From contig CM057461.1 in NCBI GenBank assembly GCA_030035585.1, positions 172,371,624-172,435,623 on the forward strand: DNA of 64,000 bases, in the 5' to 3' direction. The notes beneath the pieces were generated by a model that had not been told where the DNA came from, did no database searches, and saw only the letters and a list, made by a program, of their open reading frames with translations. A program made the position numbers and the translations under genes. Position 1 is the first letter of the stretch. The number at the start of each line of letters is the position of its first letter. This DNA is from Dugong dugon. Its lineage: Eukaryota; Chordata; Mammalia; Sirenia; Dugongidae. This document shows, one piece after another, positions 14,201-28,500 of the stretch.

Positions 14201-17200
14201 TTAGTGAAGCCAAATGTCAGGGCCTCCCTCAGTCTAAGTATGCACTCTGCCAAGTTTACATTTCCTCCAGGTTGGTATGCAGAGGCTCTGAGGTGAGTTC
14301 CTGGCAAACACCCTAACAAAGAGTGAAGTTACCTTCACTTACCGATGTACCTGCTCATTTCCTGGGTGACTGGATGGGGAGAAAGGCTTACTTGAGCCAT
14401 TTCTCTCCTCCATCCTTTAGCCCTGGGACAAGAAGGGGATAAGCCTTAACAGTAGACATAAATCCTCCCTGCTAGGTAACTGATAAGCTAATAGAGAAAA
14501 GGCAACACTCTGGCCTTGCTGTATAATCTTATTTTGCATGTTAGAGGCTGAATATAAATTCCTGTCTTTCCATTTTCTACCCAAACCCTAACTTTCCCCC
14601 AAGCCACAGGCAGATGGATGCTTTGCATAGACTATTATTGACAAAAAATAAACCTATGATAAGACATTTTAAATGTCAACTTCAAAAATGCAGAAAATGT
14701 CACATAGTTTTTCAAAATTACTTTAGAAGACACACAAGCAAAAAATTTGAAGTCCACTAACTCAGGCAAGCAGAATGCTCTTAGACATAATCTAAGAGCT
14801 ACAAATAAAGTTTGGACAAACATCATATACATTAATTTAGGATAGCCTATGTAACTGAGCTATCAAGTGACCCAACACCAGAAAAAATTATATTCTGCTT
14901 TCCTGTTAAAAACTTGCAATTCTAGTGATAGATAAAAATGTACTGCAATCTGTTCTGGTCAGTTTTCCCATTACTCCCTCTCCAGTTACCGCCATTAAAA
15001 GTGTGAGAGAAGCATTTGGACAGAGAATACCAAAACACAAAAGAAAGTTTAATTTAAAAAAACAAATGAGAATGTGAGCTCTGGGTTATTGTGGCCTAGT
15101 GAACTCTTCCTGTTCTACGCCTTTTAGGTGGGATTAATCATGTACTTTGTGCGGACCCCCTGTGAGTGGGGGATGGATGCCATTTCAGCCACTCTGACTT
15201 TCCTATGGGAGGTGGTGGGTTATGTGGAAGGCCTCTTCTTCAAGGACCTCAAGCAGACGATGAAGAAGGAGCAATGTGAGGTAAAGCTTCTGGTGACAGC
15301 TTCAATGCCAGGTAATCCACTAGTGCTTTGGAGTGACATGATAACTTTTTTTTTTTTAAGAGTATAAATACCTTTTATAAAGACCAAGAGGCTCTTTCAT
15401 TCATGAGAAAATTTTCAAAGTTCTGATCCCCTAGTATGGAGTGCTTCAAAGAATGTTTGTTTAATATAATCTGAAGAAATACAATAGACCCTTTAAAAAG
15501 TCAGCAGTTGCCGATTAAAAGGGAGACATCAGAACTGAGATCCGCGTGAATCAGTCCTTGAAGGGTTGCCAAGGTTGAAGATTTATTTAAGTCTATCTCA
15601 GAGGGCCAGCTGAACTGAAAGTCTTTTTGAGTGAATGTTTGGCACTGAGAGGAGAATGACATTGTTTGCATGGCATGGACCCCAGTCCTTTGTAAACTCA
15701 ATGAGAGGCAGCTTTGTGGAAAATTGAAAAAGGCAAAAGCAGGAAGAAGGGGAATTACAAAAGAACATGAAGTGTGATGTAAACTCTAGTTACAGTTCCT
15801 TTTCACTTTAGATATCTTCTTGTTCCTTAAGATGAAGATTTTGCCAAGTCCTTTATCCTCATACAATGGCTAAGAAAATATGAGATGATATATGTAGTGA
15901 AATAAAGAGAAAGACAAAATTATAGATAGAGAAGAACATAAGCTGTGGCAGTAAGCAGGCCTGTGCTAAAATCATAGCACTTACGTTTGTTAGCTGTGTA
16001 ACTAGGATTTGCATTTTTCAAAGCTTCCTTTCCTTATGTGTAAAATGGAGCCATAATTCCTGCTTCATAATCATGAAGAGTAAATGAGTTTAGGTATGTG
16101 GTACCTGATTCATGATAAGTAGTCAATAAATGGTTGTGTGTTTACATGTTCTGTAGATTATCCAAAAAAGTGATCAGTTTTAATTGTACCAAAGAAACTC
16201 ATATTGTCAGATATGTATTCAAAACAACTCATTAAATATCAAGGTAAAAGATAATGTTCACAAAAGTTTGTAATTAATGAGTGAAGTAGAATAGATACTG
16301 TCTCACCAGCCAAATGAAATAGAGAAAATGTAAATTTAAACTACATTTCATGTCCTTGTTTTAGTTTTGCTAATATCACTGTTTCTATTTTCTCAACCTT
16401 CATTGCCTAATCAGCTCATTGAAAATATAGGGATATATAACTTGTTGCAATACTTAGGGTTTGAATTCTAATTCTTCCACTAAATAAATATGTGTCCTTG
16501 AGTAAGTTACTCATCTTCTCTGCTGCTTTGTTCATAAAATGAAAAGAGTGATACCCATGTCATATTGTTGCTGTCAGATTTAAATAAGATTCTGCGTGTA
16601 AAAGGCTTACTCACTACTGGAAACTTTATAAATGGCAAGCTATCATTATTTAGTAAAAAGTGAAAATATTTAAAATACATATTTAAGTATAAATAAAGAA
16701 GTGCAGTTAGTCAATACAAAGCTCACATTAGGCACTCAATAGTAATAATTATAGTATTGGCTTGTTGATAGTATTTTAATATTTCTTGTCTTAAATACGA
16801 CTTTTTCTAGAGTAGAAGTAAGTTTATTATGATTTTTATCGACTGTAGGTACCAAAACCTTGGTGGTTCATGGACAGAATGAGTGTGATATCCCAACCCA
16901 GTTACCAGTCCATGAAGACACTCAATTTGAAGCCCTATTGAAGGTAGGAATGACTTTTGACAGAAGTGGTTTTTTTATGCACAATGCCTATAGCCACTGC
17001 AATGAACAACCATCTTAGAATTAAATGCCATCTTTGTCTCTTCAAGTGAATATTTGCATTTCTTTACTGCTTCTACAAACTGCCCCACTGTTGTGTACTT
17101 TCTCTATTTCATTGCAAAGTTTTCCCCACTTTACTGACATTTTAGCTCTGCAATGAAGCAGGCAAAATCATGCAATTTCTCTCTCAGCTAAAACAGCAAT

Positions 17201-20200
17201 GTCAATCTTGGTGTGCATCCCTAGCTAACTCCTCTGGTGTGTACTCCTAACTCCTCTGGTGTGTACCCCTAACTCCCCTGGTGTGTATCCCTAACTCCTC
17301 TGGTGTGCATCCCTAACTCCTCTGGTGTGTACCCCTGACTCCTCTGGCGTGTAGCCCTAACTCCTCTTGGAATGCAGTAAACTCCTGCTTGGAATCCCTT
17401 GTGGTAGTTCTAGAGGTGTCCTGGGTTTGCACACCTAGATCATGGAGGAAATGCTACCTATCAGCTCATAATCCATTCCAGTGACTTTTTATGTGGTATC
17501 TAGTTGAACTTGACTTGCCAGTAGCAGAAAATATTGCAAAAGCATAAAATATATATCTTAGAATAAATCAGGTAAGTCAAGAAAGTATCTTCTAATGATT
17601 ATGGCAATTATGCCTCTCAAAATAAATGCAATCCATAGCTGTACATGTTTGCAAGGTGTTTTAGGTAATCAGTAAACTAGTACTGTGATTTCCCCTCTTA
17701 TCCAAAGTCCATACTTTTGGTAAATCTGATTACCTGTAACACAGCTCTGGCCTCAGACATAAGTAGAAAATGCCTCTGAAAAACTTAGCTTTGTAAAACT
17801 TTGGATTTTATTTCATTACAAGGGGTTGTTAAGCCTCTGTCAGGCCCTCACTTAGACATCTTCATAAAACCTTTAAGGCCCAATGAAGCGAAGTTCAACA
17901 ACCACTCAATTTCTCTCTTCTCAGTGAACATTTACTGAAATTTGGCATTATTGTTCTAGGAATGTCTGGAATTTTTTAATATCGCAGAATCCCAGTCAAC
18001 ACATTATTTTCTCATGGATAAACGATGGAATCTTATCCACTATAACAAGGTAAGACTGTACAGTAATGACACAAGTTGAGTGGTATCAAAACTCACATGC
18101 ATTTCTTGAGTGCAGCTCATGCTCAAGGATGCATAATTGTTTAGAGGTTAAGAGCATGGCCACTTGGGTCACACTACCTTACTGTCCTAGTGGCTTTGGA
18201 CTAGCTACTTTACCTTTCTACACTTCAGCTTCCTCATCTGTAAAATGAAGGTGATGATATTAGTATCTATTTTATAGAGTAGTTTTAATAATTAAAGGAG
18301 ATAAGCCAGGTAAAGCGCTTAGTTACTCATTATTACATCTAAGTAAAAAATTAAATTGCCATATAATAACTGTGCAGTGGTTAAGAGATTGGCTGCTAAC
18401 CAAAACGTTGGCAGTTTGAATCCACCAGCTTCTCCTTGGAAACCCTGTGGGGCAGTTCTACTCTGTCCTATAGGGTCACTATGAGTTGGAATCAACTCGA
18501 TGGCAAGGGTTTTTTCTTAATATAATAACTATGTGTTGTAATAAATATGTGTATCTATTTAGAATTTTTATGCTGTTCTGATTCTCTTTATTAAGTTAAA
18601 CATGACCATGGTGGCTTGATCCCTGAGCAAAAGGACACCTCAGGGAGACCAATGATGTCACCTTTTCCTTCCAGAATATTTTTTAGTAAATTTTCTTTGG
18701 ACCCTTTGCTCCTGTAATATCACCTTTGTGGTTGGAAAGTGTACTTAGCCTAGGTGGTTTGAACTTTCCTGAGAAGTGAGTTTACCCTTCCCTGGGTTTT
18801 TGTAGAATTGGTGAGCATAAAGTAGTAAGAATCAAAACCACTGAAAGATAAATGAATGTTGGTTTGACTTTTGGGTGAAGAGGAAATGAGAGTAAAATTC
18901 CATCCTTTGAACTCTTTTTCTCTTCCTGTTCTCCAACCACAGACCTATGTTCGGGATATTTATCCTTTTCGGAGGTCAGTGTCTCCACAGCTGAACCTTG
19001 TCCATATGCATCCAGAGAAGGGACAGGAACTCATTCAGAAACAGGTGCCTGACCATCTCAGTGGCTTTGTCATGTTGTTGGACTTGATTAGCTGTGTGTT
19101 GCCAACCATGAGATTCTGTGTTCTGTTATGATCCTCTCTCTCGAGAGTGGATGGGTCATTGGTCATGTATCTGATCTCAAATTGGACTTTGATCTTAAGG
19201 AAATTCACTGTTTTCATGTAAAATATAACTATAGTACACAATTCTAAAAATGTTAACAATTTTAATATTATCTATGTATTGCACTCATTTATCATTAATA
19301 AAACCTCTTAACAAGAATTTCAGGAACTTGATATTTTAAATTTTTTCTGCATCAAGGATACTAAGCCTAGAACTGACAGGAAACAGCTTTAGGCATCAAT
19401 AGAAATGACAGAAGCTATTGGAACTGACTGACTTCCCCGTGGGAGAAGGCCTTCCATATTACAACATCCAAACAAATGGGTTCTATTTAATATCTTGACA
19501 ATACTTGCCCTGTGCCCCTCCAGCCTGCAAACTCCATAAGAAAAACTTCCTTATGTAGAGCATACAAAAGCAGGAAGTGAGAGTCAATTAAGTATTGTTT
19601 GCACTTCTATGTGGTAACGAGAAAAAAAAGCATTTCTCCTCCATTTCGCTTACCACCCCCTTATTTTATGAGACCAGTTAGCCATTAAAGATTTTACTTC
19701 AGTTTCTTCACTTTGTAATATCAGCGTTGCTAATTCTGATTTCTTCTGCTTCTGTTTTCCCTCAAGGTGTTCACTCGGAAGCTGGAGGAAGTAGGGCGGG
19801 TTTTGTTTCTCATCTCCCTTACCCAGAAGATCCCTACAGCCCACAAACAGTCTCATGTCTCCATGCTTCAGGAAGACCTCCTCAGACTGCCCTCATTCCC
19901 TCGAAGTGCTATTGATGCTGAATTTTCACTCTTCAGTGATCCTCAAGGTATCAAGAAAGAAGCATTTCCTCTCTTGGGCTTCTTCTCCAGGGCTTCGAAC
20001 CGATTCGTTACAGTTCGAACCCCTGCTGAGGATGTGCATTTCCACCCTAGATATACTGAATCAGAATCTACAGTTCAACAAGATTCTCAGGTGATTCTTA
20101 TGTATAATAAATTTTGAGAAATACTGCTCTACTAGTGGTTCTCAGAACTGGTCCCTAACCAGCAGTATTAGCATCGCCTGTGAACTTGTTAGAAATGCAA

Positions 20201-22491
20201 ATTCTCAGCAGGGGTTCGAACCTGAAGGAACTGGTTGGAAGCCCTGTCACGCCTTTGTTTTGTTTCAAGCTGAAAAGCATCTTAATCAGCAAATAGTTGC
20301 CTAATATGGTGGTCCTCAAACTTGTGCAGGCATTAGAATCACCTAGAGGACTTGTTAAAACACAGATTGCTGGGGTCTACCCTCCTCACGCCCAGTTTCT
20401 GATTCAGTATCTCTAGGATGGAGCCTAAGAACTTGCATTCCTGACAAGCTCCCAGGTGATGCTGATGCTGCTACTATAGGGACCAAACTTTGAGACCACT
20501 GCTCTAAGCTAAATCATGAGCAGTTGAGGGATTACTATGGTGTTGTTAGAGGAGCAAACAATAAGCATTTATATGACGTTCAAGAATAGATGAAACTAAT
20601 CTGCAGTGACAAATCAGAACAGTGGTTGCCTCTGGGTTAAAGGGGTGGATTTCTTAGACAGAGGCATGAGAACTTTCTGGGATGATGAACATTGTCCATA
20701 TATTGTTTGGAGTGTTGGTTACGTTAGTGTATATTTTTGTCAAAATTCATTGAACTCTACATTTAAGATTTGTGTATTCTATGTAAATTATACCTGGAGA
20801 GAGACAGAGAGGGAGAAAGAGATAGAGAGAGAAAAAAAGAGAGAAGGAGACAGAAAAACAGAGAGGTAAACACCCAGATTTGAATCCTGGCTCTGTTACT
20901 CAGTTATTAATTTAATTTGGAGCAACTTATTTAAATTCGCATCCCGTTGCCTCAGCCTCCTCATCCAGAAGCCACAGAGCTATAGTTGAAAGAGTACTAG
21001 TCTGACCAGGAATTGGAAGTCTGAGAACTAATATACCAGCCCTGCCATTTTCTAGCTGAATTAACTTATTTTTTCTCAAAGCCACAGCTTATTCAACAGC
21101 AAAAACACCTGCCCTGTTTTGCCCACAGAGTTGAATCAAAGCAGTGATGATGAAAGTCCTCAGAGAACTGGGAAGTGTTATTCCAATGCCAGGCACTATT
21201 GTGTTGGAAAGCATTTCAACAGTAGATCTCCAGATCCCCGAGTCAGGACAAATGGAAAACAGCAGTGCCATCGGGCTTGATCACCCTCTCACTGTTACAG
21301 GATCAGCGTGGGGCTAATTCTGTCTCTGCTGTTTTCTATTCTCACAGCTGGGAAGGAACTATTTGGCCTCGACACTCTTCAGAAAAGCCTGTGGATCCAG
21401 CTCCTGGAGGAGATGTTCCTGGGCATGCCGAGCGAGTTTCCCTGGGGTGATGAAATCATGCTTTTCCTCAACGTTTTTAATGGGGCTCTGATCCTCCACC
21501 CAGAAGACAGTGCCCTGCTCAGGCAGTACGCGGCCACTGTCATCAACACTGCTGTGCATTTCAATCACCTCTTCTCTCTCAGCGGCTACCAGTGGATTCT
21601 CCCCACCATGCTGCAGGTGCCTCCCCTAACCAGAACATTAACCCAATCTATAACTTCTTTTGTGACAAGAGGCAGCAAATGAAACCCCTCTACAAATGCC
21701 CAAGCATTTGCAATTCCTGGCTCTGGCCTGAGTTCCCCCAGGCCTGGGACATGCTTTCCTATTTCTTCTAGGCTGGTGGTTCTCAAAGCATAGTCCTGGA
21801 CCAGCAGCATCAGCATCACCTGGGAACTTATTAGAAATACCCATTCTTAGTCCTCATCCCAGACCTAATGAACTTGAAACTCTGAGGTCAGGACCCAGCA
21901 ATCTGTGCTTTAGCAAGACCTCAAGGTGGTCCTGATGCTCTAGCAAGTTTGAGAACCACTGCTTTTTTAGCCAAATATATGACAATTGTTTAACTGATGT
22001 TTCACACAAGAAGTTCTCTGATCTTATCTGTACAGAGATTTTTATTGCCATTAGATTTGGTACAGTGGGATTGGAAAGATTTGAATTTAGTAGGATTGGT
22101 TTCTATTTACTCATGTCTAATGTATAGCTGGCTCCATCTCAGGAGTACTGGATAAGTCCAGGAGGGACGGTGGGTGCATCCTAGTTCTCTATTTTACAGA
22201 AGTTTTAATAAAAATTACAAAATCAATACATGCCTCTGTAAAGAGGGGCTAACTCTATAGAAGCAAGCAATTGACTTTTAATATGACCACAGCTCTCTGA
22301 GCTATTTTTAAATAGTTGCAGTCTTCTCTGATTTTTATAACCTTTAGCTGATTACAAAAAGCAATAAATGCTCATTATAAAATTCAGAGAATAAAGTTTA
22401 AATAATAAAATAAAGATTACATATAAACCTCCCTCCCAGACATAATCATTGTTTACATGTCTTGAAATCCTGGCTTTCTTTCTATTCTGCG

Positions 22492-22551
<60 letters not shown>

Positions 22552-25500
22552 CACACACACCACATCTTTAAAAAAAAAAGTGAGAGCATACCATATGTTC
22601 AACTTTGTAACCTACTTTTTTCATGTAACATTAAGAATATCATGGGCATCTTCTCCTGTAACTACATTTAGATTTGCATCATCATTTTAAATGACTGCAC
22701 AGTATTCCCTTGTATAAAACCAAAATCACACTGCTATTGGGTCATTTCTAACTCATAGCAACCCTGTAGGACAGAGTAGAACTGCCCCACAGAGTTTCCA
22801 AGGCTATAAATCTTTCCAGAAGCAGACTGCCACATCTTTCTCCCATGGAGCAGCTGGTGGGTTCAAACTGTTCACCTTTATGTTAGCAGCCGAGCACTTA
22901 ACCACTGTGCCACCAGAGTTCCTTATTCCCTTGTATACATGTACCACAATTCACTTAACCAATCCATATTGATGAATAATTCATTTCAAAATTCCCACTA
23001 TTATAAATAAACTAACAGCAGTTGTTTTATATATACATCTTTGTACATTTGTGTAATTCTTTTCTTGAGATAAATTTCTACTCACAAATGTTCTGAAAAA
23101 AGAACATTAAGATATTTTAAGATTTTCATGTATGCTACCAAATTGCTGTTTAGAAACTTTATAACATTTTACACCCCCCCCCCCCGCTTCAACCAGTCCA
23201 AGAAGCCCTGGTGGCACAGTGGTTAAGCAGTTGGCTGCTAACCAAAAGGTCAGCGGTTTGAACCCACCAGCCACTCTGCGGGAGAAAGATGTGGTAGCCT
23301 GCTTCCATTACAGCTTAGAAACCCTATGGGGCAGTTCTACTCTGTCCTATAGGGTTGCTGAGTTGGAATTGACTAGATGGCAATGGGTTTCAACCTGTCT
23401 ATGAAGTTAGTCATTTCTCTCCCTACAATCTCATGGCTATGGGTTTAAAGCGCAAATGCAACTTTGATAGGCTGTTAAGGCATTTTCTGAATATGTGGCA
23501 TTTTTCCGTAGGTGTACTCAGACTATGAAAGCAATCCCCAATTGCGTCAAGCCATTGAATTTGCCTGCCACCAGTTCTACATTCTACACCGGAAGCCCTT
23601 TGTACTCCAGCTATTTGCTAGTGTAGCCCCTCTCCTGGAGTTTCCTGTAAGTAAGGTCTCTTTCTTCAACCAATGGGGCATGAATGCCATAAATCAATTC
23701 TGTTCAACAAGACAGGCAGGTCTCTTGTGACTGATGCATATCTCAGCCCCTAGGATATAGATAGATTATCTCTTCAGTTTTTATGCTCAATAAAAGAGGT
23801 GGAAAGTAGAAAATGATAAAAGGAAACTTTCCTGATTTTCATTCCTTTCCATCACCCAGTACCACTTACCCTGCTTTATTTTTATTTTTCTTCAGAGCAT
23901 TTATCACCTTCTCACATGTTATACATTATTTGTTTCATTATTATATATTTGTACCACACCCTACCAATATAAGCTAAGCTCCATGAAAACAGAACCTTGG
24001 TCTGTTTTTTTGTTTACTTGTGTGCTTGTTTTTGTTTGGTTTTGGAGTTTTTTTTGTTTTATTTTGTTTTTTTTGCTATAATCTCAGTGCATATAATGGT
24101 GCCTAGCATGCAGTAGGAATTTAATAAGTATTTGTGGTCATAGTGAATGTATAAAGGCCATTTTAAATAGGTTCAAAATGGCGAATACCTCCATGTTGAA
24201 AATAAATTATCAAATAGAACCTGTGAAATTCTAAGAGTTGTTAAAATAAGAATCTGCTCCCCAAACATATTTGAAGTATTTAACCAATCCATTATAGAAA
24301 TTTCTCTTTGGAACTCTGAGTCCCATCATTTTAGACCAGAGAAGCCATTGGCATGAATTTTTTTGGCAGTTCACATACTGCCAAAGCATGCAGTCAGGAT
24401 GCATTGATAATTACTGGTGACTGGAATGCGAAAGTTGTAAACGAAGAAGAAGTATTGGTAGTTGACTGGGAAATAGGGCCTTGGTGATAGAAAAGATGCC
24501 AGAGATCACATGATAGAATTTTGCAAGACCAACATCTTCTTCATTGCAAATACTTTTCTTCATCAACATAAATGGCGACTATACACAGGGACCTCGCCAG
24601 ATGGAAGACACAGGAATCAAATCGACTACATCTGTGGAAGGAGATGATGGAAAAGCTCAGTATCATTAGTCAGAACAAGGCCAGGGGCTGACTTTGGAAC
24701 AATTGCCCCTATGCAAGTTCAAGTTAAAGCTGAATAAAATTAGAACAAGTCCACAAGAGCCAAAGTACGACCTTCAGTATATATCACCTGAATTTAGAGA
24801 CCGTCTCAAGAATAGATTTGAGGCGTTGAACACTAGTGACCAATGTCCAGATAAGTTGTGGAATGACATCAAGGACATCATATGTGAAGAAAGCAAGAGG
24901 TCATTAAAAAGACAGGAAAGAAAGAAGAGACCAAAATGGACGTCAGAAGAGATTTTGAAAGTTGCTCTTGAATATCAGGTAGCTAAAGCATATGGAAGAA
25001 ATGATGAAGTAAAAGGGCTGAATAGAATATTTCAAAGGGTGGCTCAAGAAGACAAAGTAAAGTATTATAATGACATGTGCAAAGACCTGGAGTTACAAAA
25101 CCAAAAGGGAAGAACAAGCGCGGCATTTCTCAAGTTGAAGGAACTGAAGAAAAAATTCAATCCTTGAGTTGCAATATTGAAGGATTCTACATGGGAAATA
25201 TTAAATGATGCAGGAAGCATCAAAAACAGATGGAAGGAATACACAGAGTCACTATACCAAAAAGAACTGGTGTATGTTCAACCATTTCAGGAGGTAGCAT
25301 ATGATCAGGAACCGATGGTACTGAAGAAAGAGGTCCAAGCTGCACTGAAGGCATTGCCGAAAAACAAGGATCCAGGAATTTATGGAATACCAATTGAGAT
25401 GTTTCAACAAACGGATGCAGCACTGGAAGTGCTCACTCATCTATGCCAAGAAATTTGGAAAGCAGCTACCTGGCCAATTGACTGGAAGAGATCCATATTT

Positions 25501-28500
25501 ATGCCTATTCCAAAGAAAAGTGACCCTACAGAATATGGAAATTACCTAACAATATCATACGCAAGTAAAATTTTGCTGAAGATCATTCAAAAGCAGCTGC
25601 AGGGTACATCTACAGACAACTTCCAGAAATTCAAGCCAGATTCAGAAGACGACGTGGAACAAGGGATATCATGGCTGATGTCAGATAGATCCTGGCTGGA
25701 AGCAGAAAATACCAGAAAGATGTTTACCTAGGTTTTATTGACTATGCAAAGGCATTCTCCTGTGTGAATCATAACAAATTAAGGGTAACATTGGGAAGAA
25801 TGGGAATTCTAGAACGCTTAATTGTGCTCATGAAGAACCTGTACATAGATCAAGAGGCAGTTGTTTGAACAGAACAAGGGGATACTGCGTGATTTAAAGT
25901 CAGGAAATGTGTGCTTTGGGGTTTCATCCTTTCACCATACTTACTCAACCTGTATGCTGAGCAAATAATCCAAGAAGCTGGACTATATGAAGAAGAATGG
26001 AGCATCAGGATTGGAGAAAGACTCATTAGCAACCTGCGGTATGCACATAACACAATCTTGCTTGCTAAAAGCGAAGCAGACTTGAAGCACTTACCGATGA
26101 AGATTGAAAACCACAGCCTTCAGTATGGGTTATACCTCAACATATAGAAAATAAAAATCCTCACAACTGGACCAATAAGCAACATCATGATAAACAGAGA
26201 AAATATTGAAATTACCAAGGATTTCATTTTATTTGGATCCACAATCAATACCCACAGACTCAGCAGTCAAGAAATCAAACAGCATACTGCATTGGGCAAA
26301 TCTGCTGCGAAAGACCTCTTTCAAGTGTTGAAAAGCAAAGATGTCACCTTGAAGACTAAGGTGCACCTGACCCAAGCCATGGTGTTTTCAGTCGCCTCAT
26401 GTGTGTGCGAAAGCTGGACAATAAGAAGACCAAAGAAGAATTGACGCTTTTGAATTATGGTTTTGGTGAAGAATATTGAATATACTGTGGACTGCCAAAA
26501 GAATGAACAAATCTGTCTTGGAAGAGGTACAGCCAGAATACTCCTTAGAGGCAAGGATGGCGAGACTGCATCTCACATACTTTGAACATGTTATCAGGAG
26601 GGATCCGTCCCTGGAGAAGGACATCATGCTTGGTAAAGTAGAGGGTCAGTGAAAAAGAGGAAGATGCTCACAAAATGGATTGACACAGTGGCTGCAACAA
26701 TGTGCTCAAGCATGACAATGATTGTGAGACTGGAGCAGGACTAGGCAGTGTTTCTTTCTGTTGTGCATAGGGTTGGTATATGTCGGAACCAACTCAATGG
26801 CACCAAACAACAGCATACTGCTGTATTTCTATGAGTTTCCACAAATATCTCTTTTGTACCAGATTAGCAGTTAATGTTGTTGTTGTTGTTCAGTGCTGTC
26901 GAGTCAATTCCAACTCACAGCAATCCTATGTACAACAGAACAAAATACTGCCTGGTCCTGTGCCATCCTCACGATCTTTGCTATATTTGAGCCCACTGCT
27001 GCAGCCACTGTGTCAATCCATCTCATTGACAGTTTTCCTCTTTTTCACTGACCCTCTACTTTACCAAGCATGATGTCCTTCTCCAGGGGCTGGTCCCTCC
27101 TGATAATATGTCCAAAGTATGTGAGACAAAGTCTTACCACGCTCGCTTCTAAGGAGCATTCTGGCTGTCCTTCTTCCAAGACAGATTTGTTCATTCTTCT
27201 GGCAGTCCATGGTAAATTTAATATTCTTCACCAGCATCATAATTCAAACGCATCAATTCTTCTTCAGGCTTCCTTATTCATTTCCCAGCTTTCGCATCCA
27301 TACGAGGCGATTGAAAATACCATGGCTTTTGTCAGGCACATCTTAGTCCTCAAAGTGACATCTTTGCTTTTTAACACTTAAAAAGGGCTTTAACACTTTC
27401 AAAGGGCTCTATTAAATCATGCCACAGCATTATTGGATAGAGAATTATGTAAGCAGAATATCAGGTAGGTGTTGTAATTGTTGTTGGTGATATCTGTTTA
27501 TGAATTTTGAATTCTTGGTCAAACCATATTAATACTGAATTGTTTTTCTTCTTACAGGATGTTGCCCATAACGGGCCCAGCAAAGGCGTGTCAGCTCAGT
27601 GCCTGTTTGACTTGCTGCAGTCCCTGGAGGGAGAGACCACTGACATATTAGACATTTTAGAACTGGTCAAAGCAGAAAAGCCCCTTAAGTCATTAGGTAA
27701 AAGCAAAACTTCCTTTGACATTCTTTTTCTTATTACAGTCTCTAAAGAAACGTTAAACTCTATGTTGAGTATTTTGAATTAGATCAAAACATCAAAAATA
27801 ATGGGACCAGAGGTATAACTCGAGTGAGGGCATTTTTCTATCTCCTGTTTTTCTTCAGTTTCTTGAGGATCCAAGAGAGTAAGGAATTCTCTGCCAGGAA
27901 AATGCGATTAAAATGATGCTTAGTAGAGCAGTGCTCTACCACTGCAGTTTTCAGAAAATTGGCTTATCTTGGGCAATTCTAAGGGAATGTCTTTCCAAAA
28001 TAGTATTTTATTATCACAGAATATGTAGAGCTAAGTATGATTCAATATGATTCACAGTTCTCTCATCTTAGCTTAGACCATCCCAATGCCCTTCAATGTT
28101 TTCCACTTGGTAAGATTTTTTTTAAAAACTAACCAAAGAAAAACACTTTTATGTCTCATCCAATTGCAAGTTTATTCAAATGTAGTATACGGAATTTTCA
28201 ATCCCTTTAAATGAATAAATGCATAATGTTCAAAGTTTAGGAATAAAATTTTAAAAATGGCTACAAAATTTAAAGGAGAAGAAAATATTAGAAGTGATAA
28301 CAGGTTCTTCTTTATCTCTGGCAGAATCCACTCTGATTTTTTGCCTTGACCCTTTATCCCTTCAGATTTCTGCTATGGGAATGAAGACCTGACATTCTCC
28401 ATCAGTGAAGCCATTAAGCTCTGTGTCACTGTGGTGGCATACGCTCCTGAATCTTTCAGAAGGTAATGGTGGCCTTTTATTCTGTGGCTTTGAAAATAAG

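Noticed and set aside
13773..14316. Opposing open frames of 68-93 codons
   Set aside because: No conserved motif, splice signal or coding bias was visible; GC-richer intron is enough to explain them.
17207..17365. CRISPR-like array
   Set aside because: Units are contiguous with no unique spacers, and the host is a vertebrate nuclear genome.
22352..22671. Open frames made of Thr-His or Cys-Val repeats
   Set aside because: They are translations of the CA microsatellite.
23199..23275. tRNA gene at AfroSINE heads
   Set aside because: The box A/B-like sequence is part of a SINE body with tail and target-site duplication, and the cloverleaf is degenerate.
25220..25440. Minus-strand frames inside RTE
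   Set aside because: They are shadows of the reverse transcriptase coding strand.
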